Shown here: piece by piece, positions 41,630 to 50,818 of the stretch
Layout: each line of letters opens with the position of its first letter
Position numbering within the stretch: position 1 is the first letter of the stretch
Source: Nocardia sp. BMG111209
Lineage (GTDB): Bacteria > Actinomycetota > Actinomycetes > Mycobacteriales > Mycobacteriaceae
Reading direction: 5' to 3'
DNA: 64,000 bases
Assembly: GCF_000381925.1 (NCBI RefSeq)
Contig: NZ_KB907307.1
Location: forward strand, 372,001-436,000
Program-made: the position numbers and the translations under genes
Notes under the pieces: generated by a model
Told to the model about the DNA's origin: nothing
Seen by the model: only the letters and a program-made list of their open reading frames with translations
The model's database searches: none

Positions 41630-41690
41630 TTGACACTATGCGATCAACGCTCGCATAATACCGAATCGAGTACGCGATCGGTGATCGCAT
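41630..41690 (+). promoter_or_regulatory. Promoter with two ATGCGATC/GATCGCAT operators
   Basis: -35 TTGACA (41630-41635), 18-base spacer, -10 CATAAT (41654-41659). Operator one, ATGCGATC-AAC-GCTCGCAT (41638-41656), fills the spacer and -10. Operator two, ACGCGATC-GGT-GATCGCAT (41672-41690), lies just after. Both match the site at 27684. Binding would block RNA polymerase directly. Confidence 0.75.
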
Positions 41691-41761
41691 AGTGATGAAC
41701 GGTGGCAGGGATTCCGCCGGTCGTGCACCGAGGTGCCAGTGAGGAAACCAGGAGGACGTCC

Positions 41762-42976
41762 GTGACTGCGGTGATGCAGGGTGTCAGGATCGTCGAGGTC
41801 GCCGAGCACACCTTCGTGCCGGCCGCGTCCGCGCTGCTGGCCGACTGGGGTGCGGACGTGATCAAGATCGAGCACGTGGAGCGTGGCGACGCGATGCGGG
41901 GGCTGGCGTCCTCCGGTATCGCGGTCGTTCCGGACGACGTGCACGTGCTGTTCGAACACTCCAACCGCGGTAAGCGCAGCCTCGGCCTGGATCTGACCTC
42001 CGAGGCCGGGCGCGACATCCTGTATCGGCTGGTCGCCGCGGCGGATGTGTTCCTGACCAACAAGCTGCCCCGGGTGCGGACCAAGCTCGGTATCGACGTC
42101 GAGGATCTGCGGGTGCACAACCCGCGGCTGATCTACGTCCGCGGAACCGGGCAGGGGGAGCGCGGCCCGGAGGCGGATCGCGGCGCCTACGATTCGCTGG
42201 CGTTCTGGGCTCGGGCGGGTGTCGCGGCGGGGGTCATGCGGCCGGAGTACGGGCACGTACCCGTTCCGCCGGCGCCGGGATTCGGCGATTCGATCGGCGG
42301 CATGACGATCGCCGGCGGGATCGCCAGCGCGCTGTTCCACCGGGAACGCACCGGCGAGGCCACCACGGTGGATGTCTCGCTGATGAGCACCGCGATCTGG
42401 TCGATGGGGCAGGCGATGGCGCTGTCGCTGCAATTGGACGTGCCGTGGACCCCGCCGCCGGTGGGCACCCGGTCCAATCCGCTGACCGGCCACTACCGCA
42501 CCGCGGACGGACGGTGGCTGTCGTTCACCTGCCTGCAGGCCGGCCGCTACTGGGGCTCGATCTGCGCTGCCGTCGAGCGGCCCGAACTGGCGGCGGATCC
42601 GCGCTTCGCCGATCACGCCGCGCTGATGGCGCACAGCGCGGAGGCGATCGAGATCCTCACCGCGACGTTCGCCGCGCGGCCGTTGGACGATTGGCGGGAT
42701 CGGTTGTCCGCCTTCACCGGTCAGTGGACGATCGTGCAGCACACACTGGAGGCCGCGGCCGATCCGCAGACGATCGCCAACGGGTACGTCCAGGAGTGCG
42801 CGACCGCCACCGGAGTTCCGTTCCGGCTGGCCGCGGCCCCGGTGCAGTTCGACGAAAAGCCCGCGATACCCCGGCGCGCACCGGAATTCAACGAGCACGG
42901 TGACGAGGTGCTCGCCGAACTCGGTCTCGATCCGGAGGCGGTGCTGGATCTGAAGATTCGCGGCGTCGTCACGTAG
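41762..42976 (+). CDS. Class III (CaiB/BaiF) CoA-transferase
   Basis: 404 residues. GVRIVEVAEHTFVPAASALLADWGADVIKIE and RGKRSLGLDL mark the fold. The catalytic aspartate is present in FGDSIGGMTIAG. The start is GTG 41762 rather than 41702, because GGAGG lies about 8 bases upstream and the earlier start would overlap the regulated promoter region. First gene of a five-gene operon; it likely activates or recycles an acid as a CoA ester for the steps encoded downstream. Confidence 0.94.
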   Translation: MTAVMQGVRIVEVAEHTFVPAASALLADWGADVIKIEHVERGDAMRGLASSGIAVVPDDVHVLFEHSNRGKRSLGLDLTSEAGRDILYRLVAAADVFLTNKLPRVRTKLGIDVEDLRVHNPRLIYVRGTGQGERGPEADRGAYDSLAFWARAGVAAGVMRPEYGHVPVPPAPGFGDSIGGMTIAGGIASALFHRERTGEATTVDVSLMSTAIWSMGQAMALSLQLDVPWTPPPVGTRSNPLTGHYRTADGRWLSFTCLQAGRYWGSICAAVERPELAADPRFADHAALMAHSAEAIEILTATFAARPLDDWRDRLSAFTGQWTIVQHTLEAAADPQTIANGYVQECATATGVPFRLAAAPVQFDEKPAIPRRAPEFNEHGDEVLAELGLDPEAVLDLKIRGVVT

Positions 42977-43020
42977 GCGGCGCGGAAGTCCGTGCGGCAA
43001 CTCGAATCACAGGAGAGAGA

Positions 43021-43845
43021 ATGACGTTGTTCGATGCGTTCCGGTTCGACGGCAAGCGGGTGCTGGTCGTCGGCGGCGCCAGCGGAATGGGCGCCGCGGC
43101 AGCACAACTCGCGCTCGACGCGGGCGCGGAGGTGCTGGTCGCCGATATCGCGCCGATCACCGCCGACGGGGTGCAGGCGATCGCGATCGATCTCGCCGAC
43201 ACCGATTCCATCGACGCGGCGGTCGAAGCACTGGACGGCCCGGTGCATGTGCTGCTGGGTGCGGCGGGTGTCGCGGACGGCACGGCCGGCCTCGAGCGGA
43301 TCAACTTCCTCGGCCACCGCTACCTGATCGAACGACTGCTCGCCGCCGATCTGCTGCCGCGCGGTGCGGCGATCGGCCTGATCTCGTCGGCGGCGGGCCT
43401 GGGCTGGGAGTCGAATCTGCCGCTGCTGCAGGAATATCTGGCCATCCCGGACTTCCACGACGCGGCGCGCTGGGTGGTCGGACAGGGCAAGGCCGATTAC
43501 ATGTTCTCGAAGCAGGCGGTCTGCGCCTATGTCGCCACCCAGGCATTGACGTTGCGGGCCAGGGGAATTCGTATCAACGCGATCTGCCCCGGCGCCACCG
43601 ACACCCCGCTGGCGCGCGCGAATGCCGAGCGGTGGCTCGGATTCGGCACCGACTACCGGGAAGCGGCCGGGGTCGAGGTGTCGCAGCCGATCGAGCAGGC
43701 CGGGCCGCTGCTGTTCCTGTGCAGCGCTGCGGCCTCCTCGATCACCGGCACCATCCTCACCGCCGACCACGGGTATTTCACCGCCGGCGTCTCCGGGTCG
43801 TTCCCGGCGGCGACGCCCGTCGTCACATTCATGCTCGGCCGGTAA
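43021..43845 (+). CDS. Short-chain dehydrogenase/reductase
   Basis: 274 residues. Cofactor loop GGASGMG, acidic VADIAP after strand 2 (suggesting NAD preference), Ser in LISSAAG and the YMFSK Tyr-Lys pair for catalysis, then NAICPGATDTPLA. The C-terminal TGTILTADHGYFTAG is typical of classical SDRs. It probably oxidises or reduces a hydroxyl group in the operon's substrate. GGAGAGAG precedes the ATG. Confidence 0.94.
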   Translation: MTLFDAFRFDGKRVLVVGGASGMGAAAAQLALDAGAEVLVADIAPITADGVQAIAIDLADTDSIDAAVEALDGPVHVLLGAAGVADGTAGLERINFLGHRYLIERLLAADLLPRGAAIGLISSAAGLGWESNLPLLQEYLAIPDFHDAARWVVGQGKADYMFSKQAVCAYVATQALTLRARGIRINAICPGATDTPLARANAERWLGFGTDYREAAGVEVSQPIEQAGPLLFLCSAAASSITGTILTADHGYFTAGVSGSFPAATPVVTFMLGR

Positions 43846-43869
43846 AGCCCTGGAAGGGAACAGGTTTCG

Positions 43870-44322
43870 ATGAAAGAACAACGCCGCGGCCGCAAGATCG
43901 CGATGAGCCCGGAGGAAGTCGACGCCTTCCTCGCCGAGGAGCGCACCTGCCGGGTGGCCACCTCGAGCCCGGACGGTCCGCACCTGACCCCGCTGTGGTT
44001 CGTCTGGGACGGCACCGCCCTGTGGCTGAACTCCGTGGTGAAGAGCCAGCGCTGGACCGATATCGCGCGCGATCCCCAAGTCGCCGTGCTCATCGACGGC
44101 GGACACGCCTTCAACGAGCTGCGCGGCGTGGAGATCCGCGGCCGGCTGGAATCGGTGGGGGAGGTACCGCGCACCGGCACAACGGATTCCGAGCTCGCGG
44201 AACCGGAGCGGCAGTTCGCCCGCAAGTACACCGGCCGCGACGAGATGCACTACGACGGCCGGCACGCCTGGCTGCGGCTGACGCCGCAGAAGATCACCAG
44301 CTGGGATTTCCGGAAGATGTGA
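43870..44322 (+). CDS. Pyridoxamine 5'-phosphate oxidase-like (FMN or F420 split-barrel) protein
   Basis: 150 residues, single split-barrel domain. VDAFLAEERTCRVATSSPDGPHLTPLWFVWDGTALWLNSVVKSQRWTDIARDPQVAVLID is the standard flavin or F420 binding region. Many actinobacterial members use F420 to reduce unsaturated compounds. With the luciferase-like enzyme elsewhere, it fits an F420-rich host. It lies 24 bases after the SDR gene and 54 bases before the amidohydrolase gene. Confidence 0.88.
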   Translation: MKEQRRGRKIAMSPEEVDAFLAEERTCRVATSSPDGPHLTPLWFVWDGTALWLNSVVKSQRWTDIARDPQVAVLIDGGHAFNELRGVEIRGRLESVGEVPRTGTTDSELAEPERQFARKYTGRDEMHYDGRHAWLRLTPQKITSWDFRKM

Positions 44323-44376
44323 CCGATCCCGCCGCCCTGGGTCGGTAGCAGTCAGCACGAGTGAGCGAGTATTGCC

Positions 44377-45633
44377 ATGGATATCAATGATCTGATCCTG
44401 GTGAGCATCGACGACCACGTCGTCGAGCCGCCGGACATGTTCGAGAATCACACCCCGGCCGCGCTGGCCGACGTGATGCCGCGGGTCATCGTCGACGACC
44501 AGGGTGTCGACCGCTGGATGTACCGGGGCAACCCGGTCGGCGTCACCGGTCTGAACGCGGTCGTCTCCTGGCCGCCGGAGGAGTGGGACCACGATCCGGC
44601 GGGGTACGCCGAGATGCGGCCCGGTGTCTACGACGTGCACGAGCGCGTGCGGGACATGAACGCCAACGGTGTGTTCGCCTCGATGTGCTTCCCGACCTAC
44701 GCGGGTTTCAGCGCCGGACATCTGGCGAAGGTCAAGGACGACATCACCGTTCGGATCATCGAGCTCTACAACGACTGGCACATCGAGGACTGGTGCGGCG
44801 CGTATCCGGGCCGGTTCATCCCGCTCGGCATTCTGCCGCTGTGGGATCCGCAGCTGGCGGTCGCCGAGATCGAGCGGCTGGCCTCGAAGGGCTGTCATTC
44901 GGTGTCGATGCCGGAGCTGCCGCACCTCGAGGGGCTGCCCAGCTACTTCGACCAGAATTACTGGGGCCCGGTATTTTCCGCGTTGCAGGATCAGCAGACG
45001 GTGATGAACCTGCACATCGGCGCGGGTTTCGGTGCGCTGCGGCTGGCCCCGGACGCGCCGATCGACAATCTGATGTGCCTGGCGCCCACGGTTTCCCAGA
45101 TCACCGTGCAGGATCTGTTGTGGGGCCCGGCCTTCCGGTCCTATCCGGGGCTGAGGGTGGCGTTGTCCGAGGGTGGGATCGGCTGGATCCCGTTCTTCCT
45201 GGACCGGTCCGATCGCCACTACACCAACCAGAAGTGGCTGCGCCGGGACTTCGGCGGCAAGCTGCCCAGCGAGGTGTTCCGCGAGCACGTGATGGCCTGC
45301 TACGTCACCGATCCCACCGCGCTCACCTATCGCGACAAGGTCGGGATGGACATCATCGCGTGGGAATGCGACTTCCCCCATGCGGATTCGCTGTGGCCCG
45401 ATGCTCCCGAATTCGTGCTCGGCGAACTGAACGCCGCCGGCGCGCCGGACGCGGACATCGACAAGATCACGTGGGAGAACGCCTGCCGGTTCCTCGGCTG
45501 GGATCCGTTCGCGCACACCCCGAGAGAGCAGGCCACCGTCGGTGCGCTGCGTGCGCAGGCCACCGACGTGGATCTCTCGATCCGGTCCCGCAAGGAATGG
45601 GCGCGGCGCTACGCGGCCCAGCCGGCCGGCTGA
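44377..45633 (+). CDS. Amidohydrolase-2 family metal-dependent hydrolase or decarboxylase
   Basis: 418 residues, TIM barrel. VSIDDHVVEPPDMF is the first-strand metal block in this subgroup (Asp-His in place of His-x-His), NLHIGAG gives a further histidine, and WECDFPHADSLWP near the end holds the Asp/His pair. Relatives hydrolyse C-C or C-N bonds or decarboxylate ring acids. In an operon with CoA-transferase, SDR and aldo/keto reductase, ring opening or decarboxylation is plausible. The ribosome site is weak; ATG 44377 matches the family start. Confidence 0.9.
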   Translation: MDINDLILVSIDDHVVEPPDMFENHTPAALADVMPRVIVDDQGVDRWMYRGNPVGVTGLNAVVSWPPEEWDHDPAGYAEMRPGVYDVHERVRDMNANGVFASMCFPTYAGFSAGHLAKVKDDITVRIIELYNDWHIEDWCGAYPGRFIPLGILPLWDPQLAVAEIERLASKGCHSVSMPELPHLEGLPSYFDQNYWGPVFSALQDQQTVMNLHIGAGFGALRLAPDAPIDNLMCLAPTVSQITVQDLLWGPAFRSYPGLRVALSEGGIGWIPFFLDRSDRHYTNQKWLRRDFGGKLPSEVFREHVMACYVTDPTALTYRDKVGMDIIAWECDFPHADSLWPDAPEFVLGELNAAGAPDADIDKITWENACRFLGWDPFAHTPREQATVGALRAQATDVDLSIRSRKEWARRYAAQPAG

Positions 45634-45652
45634 GTTCCGGCAGGAAGGCGAT

Positions 45653-46693
45653 ATGCACTACCGCACACTCGGTACCACCGGCGTCACCGTCAGCGTCCAG
45701 TGCCTCGGCGCGATGATGTTCGGGCAGTTGGGAAATACGGACGTCGACGACTGTCTCGGGATCATCGGCCGCGCGCTGGACAGCGGGATCAACTTCATCG
45801 ACACCGCCGACGTGTACTCCGGCGGCCAGAGTGAGGAGATCGTCGGGCAGGCGGTGCGGACACGGCGCGACGAGGTCGTGATCGCCACCAAATGCTTCTA
45901 CCCGATGGGCCCGGACGCCAACCAGCGCGGCGGTTCCCGGCGATGGATCACCCGGGCGGTCGACGCCAGCCTGCGGCGTCTGGGCACCGACTACATCGAC
46001 CTCTACCAGGTGCACAAGCTCGACTGGGACACCGATCTCGAGGAAACCCTCGGTGCGCTCACCGATCTGGTGCGGCAGGGCAAGGTGCTGTATCTGGGCT
46101 CGTCCTCGTTCCCGGCGGACTGGATCGTGGAGGCCCAGTGGGCGGCCGCGCGCCGCCACACCGAACGCTTTGTGTGCGAGCAGTCGCAGTACTCGATCTT
46201 CGCCCGCTCGGTGGAGCAGGCGGTACTGCCCGCCTGCTCGCGGCATCGGATGGCGATGATCCCGTGGAGCCCGCTGGCCGGGGGCTGGTTGACCGGGAAG
46301 TATCGCCGCGGCGAAAACGCGCCCGCGGGTTCACGATTCGACCCGGCGAACCCCTTCATGCGCGGATCGGTCAGCACCGCCGAGGAGCGCACGTCCGCGG
46401 TGCGCTACGACGCGGTGGAGGCCCTGCACGTGATCGCCGAGCAGGCCGGTCTGTCGCTGACCGAGCTGGCCCTGGCCTTCGTCGGCAGTCATCCCGCGAT
46501 CACCTCGACCATCGTCGGGCCGCGCACGATGCGGCATCTCGACGACGCGCTGGCCGCCGCCGAAATCCGGCTCGGCGGCGACGTTCTCGACGCGATCGAC
46601 AAGGTCGTCTCGCCGGGCACCGATCTGCCCGGCATCGACCACTTCGTCCACCGTCCCGCACTCGACGCCGCGGCGCGGCGGCGACCACAGTAG
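45653..46693 (+). CDS. Aldo/keto reductase
   Basis: 346 residues, TIM barrel. Catalytic tetrad seen: Asp and Tyr in DTADVYSGGQSEE, Lys in VIATKCFYP, His in YQVHKLDWDTDLEETL. The C-terminal NADPH-binding part includes TSTIVGPRTMRHLDDALAA. It reduces an aldehyde or ketone. Last gene of the operon; ATG 45653 follows AGGAAGG, 20 bases after the amidohydrolase stop. It is convergent with the membrane protein gene at 46716. Confidence 0.94.
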   Translation: MHYRTLGTTGVTVSVQCLGAMMFGQLGNTDVDDCLGIIGRALDSGINFIDTADVYSGGQSEEIVGQAVRTRRDEVVIATKCFYPMGPDANQRGGSRRWITRAVDASLRRLGTDYIDLYQVHKLDWDTDLEETLGALTDLVRQGKVLYLGSSSFPADWIVEAQWAAARRHTERFVCEQSQYSIFARSVEQAVLPACSRHRMAMIPWSPLAGGWLTGKYRRGENAPAGSRFDPANPFMRGSVSTAEERTSAVRYDAVEALHVIAEQAGLSLTELALAFVGSHPAITSTIVGPRTMRHLDDALAAAEIRLGGDVLDAIDKVVSPGTDLPGIDHFVHRPALDAAARRRPQ

Positions 46694-46715
46694 GTCGGTG
46701 ACGTGGCCATCCGCG

Positions 46716-47213
46716 TCAGCGGGTGCGGTGGTGGTGCCGGAGGGCGACGGCCCCGATGACGATCACGTCGAGCGCGATGACGACCATCGTCCAGCCCGGA
46801 TTGTAGGACCGCCACACGAGATTCGCGACGATCGCCGCCGCGGCCACGACGATCGCGGTGGCATTCGCCCAGGTGCGGCCGGTGAACAGGGCCACGGCCG
46901 CGCCGACGAGCGCCGCGCCGACGACCAGATGCGCGAACCCCCAGCCGGTGACGTCCCACTGGGAGCCGTGTTGTGCGACGGTGCCGGCCGCGACCGCCGA
47001 AATCCCTTCCAGCGCTTGCGCGATACCGACGACGACCAGCAGGACCACCGCGGTGATCCCGGCGGCCACGCCGTGGTCGATCCAGGAGTGGCCCGGACCG
47101 CTCGTGTCGGTGGGCGCCAGGATGTCGGTGTCGGTCTCCGTGGCGACGATGGCTTCGGGCGTGGTGGGGTGTACCGGTGTGGGAATGAGGGAACCGGCAG
47201 TGCTGTCCGGCAT
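46716..47213 (-). CDS. Small four-helix membrane protein (DUF7144-like)
   Basis: 165 residues. A polar, Thr/Pro-rich N-terminal tail of about 42 residues, then four membrane helices: GVAAGITAVVLLVVVGIAQAL, WGFAHLVVGAALVGAAVALF, NATAIVVAAAAIVANLVW and TMVVIALDVIVIGAVAL. Such proteins are frequent in actinobacteria and of unknown role. AGGAGG lies just before ATG 47213. No operon partner. Confidence 0.85.
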   Translation of the reverse strand: MPDSTAGSLIPTPVHPTTPEAIVATETDTDILAPTDTSGPGHSWIDHGVAAGITAVVLLVVVGIAQALEGISAVAAGTVAQHGSQWDVTGWGFAHLVVGAALVGAAVALFTGRTWANATAIVVAAAAIVANLVWRSYNPGWTMVVIALDVIVIGAVALRHHHRTR

Positions 47214-47420
47214 GGGAACCTCCTAGGTTCGGCGATAGGGCCTGCACATGGTGACGAACTACCCGCCACGAACGACCTGACACGCCGGTACCGCACCCAC
47301 TCCCGCACTCCGGCCGCGGCGATGATCATGACTTCGCGTGTCGCGCACGGTGTCTCGCCGTCGGCGCGCTGCTCGGTGGCGACAGCCGAGAACGCGCCGA
47401 CACGGCCTCGGGTGCTCGCG

Positions 47421-48362
47421 CTACCGGTATCGATCGGCCAGTTCGGTGCCGATCCGGCCCAATTCCGTTCGTACCGAGGGTGGTTCGAGCACCTCGACCA
47501 GATCGCCCCAGCCGGCGAGCTGGCGGGCGATGTCGAGTGGGGTGGGGGCCGCGACCCGGACCCGGACGCGGTGGTCGTCGAGTTCGGCCTCGACGTGGCA
47601 GTGCCGCCCGAAGTGGTCGTGCAGTATCGCGGCGAAGCGTCGCTCGATCAGCAGGGTCGCCCAGGTTCGGGACCGTAGCTCCTCGACGGTGTCGACGACC
47701 TCGTCCCAGGCGCCGGTGAGGGCGAAATCGGCGGGAATCTCGAAGGTGTCCTCGAGCGGATCGGCGGCGGTCATGCGATCGATGCGGAAGGTGCGCCGGC
47801 CGTGGGGCGTGCGCGCGAGCAGGTACCAGGTGCCGTCCTTGTCGATGACACCCCACGGTTCCACCACCGGTCGGGATCGGTGGCCGCCGCTGTTGGTGTA
47901 GTCGAGGCAAACCTTCCGGCGGCGTACCACCGCGGCCTGGAGTACCTCGGCCAGTTCCGGGCGGGCCGAGGTGCGCGCACCCCAGGGGGCGGTATCGACC
48001 GTCGTCGCAGTCGCGGCCGCCTCGGCCTCGGCGCGGAAGGTCTGCGGCAATGCCCGGACCAGTTTCCGCAATGCCGCCTTCGCCTCCCCGGAGGCCGCCG
48101 CGGCGGGCCCGACGAGCAGGAACAGGGCCCGTGCCTCGGTGGCCGACAGCCCGGACAGATCCGTGCGCGCGCCACCCACCAGCGACCAGCCCCCACCCCG
48201 CCCGGCCTGCGGATACACCGGGATCCCGGCGGTGGACAACGCCTCCAGATCACGCCGCGCGGTCGCCACCGACACCTCGAGTTCGGTGGCCAGCTCCGCC
48301 GCGGTGACCCGGCCCCGCGCCTGCATCAGCAACAGGACGGCCAATAGCCGATCAGCTCGCAT
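47421..48362 (-). CDS. WYL-domain transcriptional regulator (YafY/DeoR type)
   Basis: 313 residues. N-terminal HTH (VTAAELATELEVSVATARRDLEALSTAGIPV), central WYL domain about 140-225 (VVEPWGVIDKDGTWYLLARTPHGRRTFRIDRM) and a C-terminal WCX-like part. WYL domains bind nucleic acid or small ligands. It is divergent from the VOC gene at 48449. A 12-base-arm perfect inverted repeat starting 15 bases before its ATG is almost surely its operator. Confidence 0.93.
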   Translation of the reverse strand: MRADRLLAVLLLMQARGRVTAAELATELEVSVATARRDLEALSTAGIPVYPQAGRGGGWSLVGGARTDLSGLSATEARALFLLVGPAAAASGEAKAALRKLVRALPQTFRAEAEAAATATTVDTAPWGARTSARPELAEVLQAAVVRRRKVCLDYTNSGGHRSRPVVEPWGVIDKDGTWYLLARTPHGRRTFRIDRMTAADPLEDTFEIPADFALTGAWDEVVDTVEELRSRTWATLLIERRFAAILHDHFGRHCHVEAELDDHRVRVRVAAPTPLDIARQLAGWGDLVEVLEPPSVRTELGRIGTELADRYR

Positions 48363-48377
48363 TCCCCGAGACTGCCA

Positions 48378-48406
48378 GAAAAGTGCTCATATGGTGAGCA
48401 CTTTTC
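48378..48406. promoter_or_regulatory. Inverted repeat GAAAAGTGCTCA-N5-TGAGCACTTTTC
   Basis: Perfect 12-base arms around TATGG in the 86-base gap between the divergent WYL regulator and VOC genes. The best dyad in this part of the window. It would serve both promoters. Confidence 0.82.
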
Positions 48407-48448
48407 CCCGCATCATTGAGATATTCACCGAACGAAGGGAATTCACCG

Positions 48449-48865
48449 ATGTTGCGAGGACTCAGCACCGTCAACATTTTCGCCGACGACGTCGCCGCCG
48501 CGCGGGACTGGTACACCGGAATACTCGGCGTACCAACCTATTTCGCCCGGGAGATGGCGGGCGAGCTCGCCTACGCCGAGTTCCGCCTCGGCGACCATCA
48601 GCACGAACTCGGCATCGTCGACCGGCGGTTCGCGCCGACCGGTACCGGCGACACCCCGGGTGGCGCCGTGATCTATTGGCACGTCGACGACGTCGCGGCC
48701 GCCGTCGACCGATTCGTCGCCGCCGGCGCGACCGTCCACGAGAAGATCACCGAACGCGGACCCGGCTTCGTGACCGCCTCGATCCTCGATCCGTTCGGCA
48801 ACATCCTCGGCGTGATGTACAACCAGCACTACCTGGATATCCTCGCCGCGCGCACCGGGAACTGA
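48449..48865 (+). CDS. VOC-superfamily (glyoxalase/bleomycin resistance-like) protein
   Basis: 138 residues. Two beta-alpha-beta-beta-beta modules: GLSTVNIFADDVAAARDWYTGIL, and then WHVDDVAAAVDRFVAAGATVHE ending in ILDPFGNILGVMYN. Metal-ligand places are partly kept (HQHELG, YWHVDD). It could be a glyoxalase-like lyase, dioxygenase or binding protein. GAAGGGA precedes the ATG. Controlled with the divergent WYL gene. Confidence 0.9.
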   Translation: MLRGLSTVNIFADDVAAARDWYTGILGVPTYFAREMAGELAYAEFRLGDHQHELGIVDRRFAPTGTGDTPGGAVIYWHVDDVAAAVDRFVAAGATVHEKITERGPGFVTASILDPFGNILGVMYNQHYLDILAARTGN

Positions 48866-48977
48866 CCCCACCGGACCGGGCCCGCGCCGATGACCAGCGT
48901 CACTCGCCCGCCTGGCAGCGGTTCTGCGGGGTATCCGAGCACGGAGCGGGCCCGGCGGCTCGCAACCGGAGGTGGAT

Positions 48978-50690
48978 ATGTGCGCGGATACGGTGGCCGA
49001 CGGACGGCAGTGGCCGATGGTGCCGGGATTCTGGCGGCAGGTCGTCGACCAGCTCGGCTTCGGGTTGGTCGTGACCGGCCGCGACGGGCGGATCGTCGCG
49101 GCGAATCCGGCCACCGAGTCGCTGCTGGGCCGCACCGCGGAAACCCTGCGCGGCAAGGGTTTCCATGATCTCGTGCACGGCGGTACTGCCGGCCGCGAGA
49201 GGTCGCCGCACCGATGCGCGTTGCAGGGGGCACTGACGCGGCACGACATCGCGCACGAGGGTGGCGACCGGTTCGCCCGGCTCGACGGCGAGACGATCGC
49301 GGTGGACTGGGCCGTCACGCCGCTGAGCGTCGACGGCGCGCGCGACGGGTCGGCGGTGCTGTTCGGCGGCGCGACCGCCGAGGGCGAGGCGTGGCAGGCG
49401 CGTGCGTCGCAGGTCAGCGATCTGGAGGACCTGATCGGACGCCTGACGCTGGTCGCGGAGGTCACCGCGGTACTCAGTCAGACCCTGGAGACCGGCGAGA
49501 TGCTCGCCCGGCTCGGCCGCCTGCTGATCCCGCGCCTCGCGGACTGGACCGCGGTGGACCTCCGCGTCGACGGCGACCACGTCGACCGGGTGGCGGTCAC
49601 CGGACCCGACGACCGCGACACAGGCCACGAACAGTGGCTGGGACGCCTGCCCGCCATGGACCAGGCGTCCCAGTCGGCGCTGGTGGGAGTGCTGCGGACC
49701 GGCGAACCGATTCTGCTGGACCGGGAAATCATCACCGGGCCACCGGATTCCGCGGTGGCCGCCGTGCACACCGGCTTCCTGCACGCGATCGGCGCGGCAT
49801 CCGCGCTGACCGTCCCGCTGAGCTCCGGCCGCCAGGTCACCGGCGCGCTCACGGTGGTGCGTACCGATCCGGCGCGCCCGTTCGACAACGAGGACCGGCA
49901 GGCCGTCGTCGACATCGGCCGCCGGGTCGGCCAGCTCCTCGACAATTCGCTCCGCTTCGACCGTCAGCGCACCGTCGCCGAAGCCATGCAACGCAACCTG
50001 CTCGCCCCGCTGCCGCAGCCCGGCCGGTTGCGGCTGGCCGCCCGCTATCAGCCCGCCCCGGCCGCCTCACAGGTCGGCGGTGACTGGTACGACGCGTTCG
50101 CGCTGCGCGACGGCACGACCGCACTGGTCATCGGCGACGTCGTCGGCCACGACCTCACCGCCGCCGCCGGCATGGCACAACTGCGCGGCATCCTGCGCTC
50201 GCTGGCCTGGGACCACGCCGAACCACCCAGCGTGATCGTCGACCTGCTCGATGACGCCATGCCCGCGATCACCACCGTCCCGATGGCCACGCTCGTGCTC
50301 GCCCGCGTCGAAGGCTCCCCGGACGGGCCGTGGACCCTGCACTGGACCAGCGCCGGACACCCGCCGCCACTGCTGGTGACCCCCGATCGCCGCGCCCGCT
50401 ACCTGGACGACGGGCAGGGCCTGCTGCTGGGCACCCGGCTCGCCACCCCGGGGGACCGGCCCGACGCCACCGCACCGCTGCCCCCGGGCTCCACCCTGCT
50501 GCTCTATACCGACGGCCTGATCGAGACCCCCGGCATCGATCTCGACACCGGTTTCGGCCTGCTCCGCCGCCACGCCCTCGCACTCACCCACGAACCCCTG
50601 GAGAAGCTCTGCGACGAACTCCTCGCCCGGATGCCCACCGGCACCGACGACGATGTCGCACTCCTCGCCCTGCGCCTGCCCACACCCTGA
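48978..50690 (+). CDS. PAS-GAF-PP2C (SpoIIE/RsbU-type) serine phosphatase
   Basis: 570 residues. PAS about 20-80 (LGFGLVVTGRDGRIVAANPATESLLGRTAETLRG), GAF about 150-320, then a PP2C-like phosphatase with the acidic metal motifs VGGDWYDAF, IGDVVGHDLTAAAGMAQLR, TDGLIE and DDVALLALR. Such proteins dephosphorylate anti-sigma antagonists and so turn on stress sigma factors. ATG 48978 has GGAGG at the proper distance; the earlier GTG overlaps that site. No partner switch genes are adjacent; the sigma factor at 36908 is a possible end target. Confidence 0.93.
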   Translation: MCADTVADGRQWPMVPGFWRQVVDQLGFGLVVTGRDGRIVAANPATESLLGRTAETLRGKGFHDLVHGGTAGRERSPHRCALQGALTRHDIAHEGGDRFARLDGETIAVDWAVTPLSVDGARDGSAVLFGGATAEGEAWQARASQVSDLEDLIGRLTLVAEVTAVLSQTLETGEMLARLGRLLIPRLADWTAVDLRVDGDHVDRVAVTGPDDRDTGHEQWLGRLPAMDQASQSALVGVLRTGEPILLDREIITGPPDSAVAAVHTGFLHAIGAASALTVPLSSGRQVTGALTVVRTDPARPFDNEDRQAVVDIGRRVGQLLDNSLRFDRQRTVAEAMQRNLLAPLPQPGRLRLAARYQPAPAASQVGGDWYDAFALRDGTTALVIGDVVGHDLTAAAGMAQLRGILRSLAWDHAEPPSVIVDLLDDAMPAITTVPMATLVLARVEGSPDGPWTLHWTSAGHPPPLLVTPDRRARYLDDGQGLLLGTRLATPGDRPDATAPLPPGSTLLLYTDGLIETPGIDLDTGFGLLRRHALALTHEPLEKLCDELLARMPTGTDDDVALLALRLPTP

Positions 50691-50818
50691 ACGGGCTGTG
50701 CCGCTTGCGGACTCGGCGCCAACAGCGAGAGCTGTTCGGGGACAAGGCATTCGGTCGGTCCGCCGGGTGATCAGTGCCGAAGGCTGTGCCCGGATCGGGA
50801 CCGGCGTACCCGGCGGGA

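Noticed and set aside
42721..45516. Long minus-strand open frame (about 930 codons)
   Set aside because: Antisense shadow of the SDR, PNPOx-like and amidohydrolase genes; composition is that of a mirror frame.
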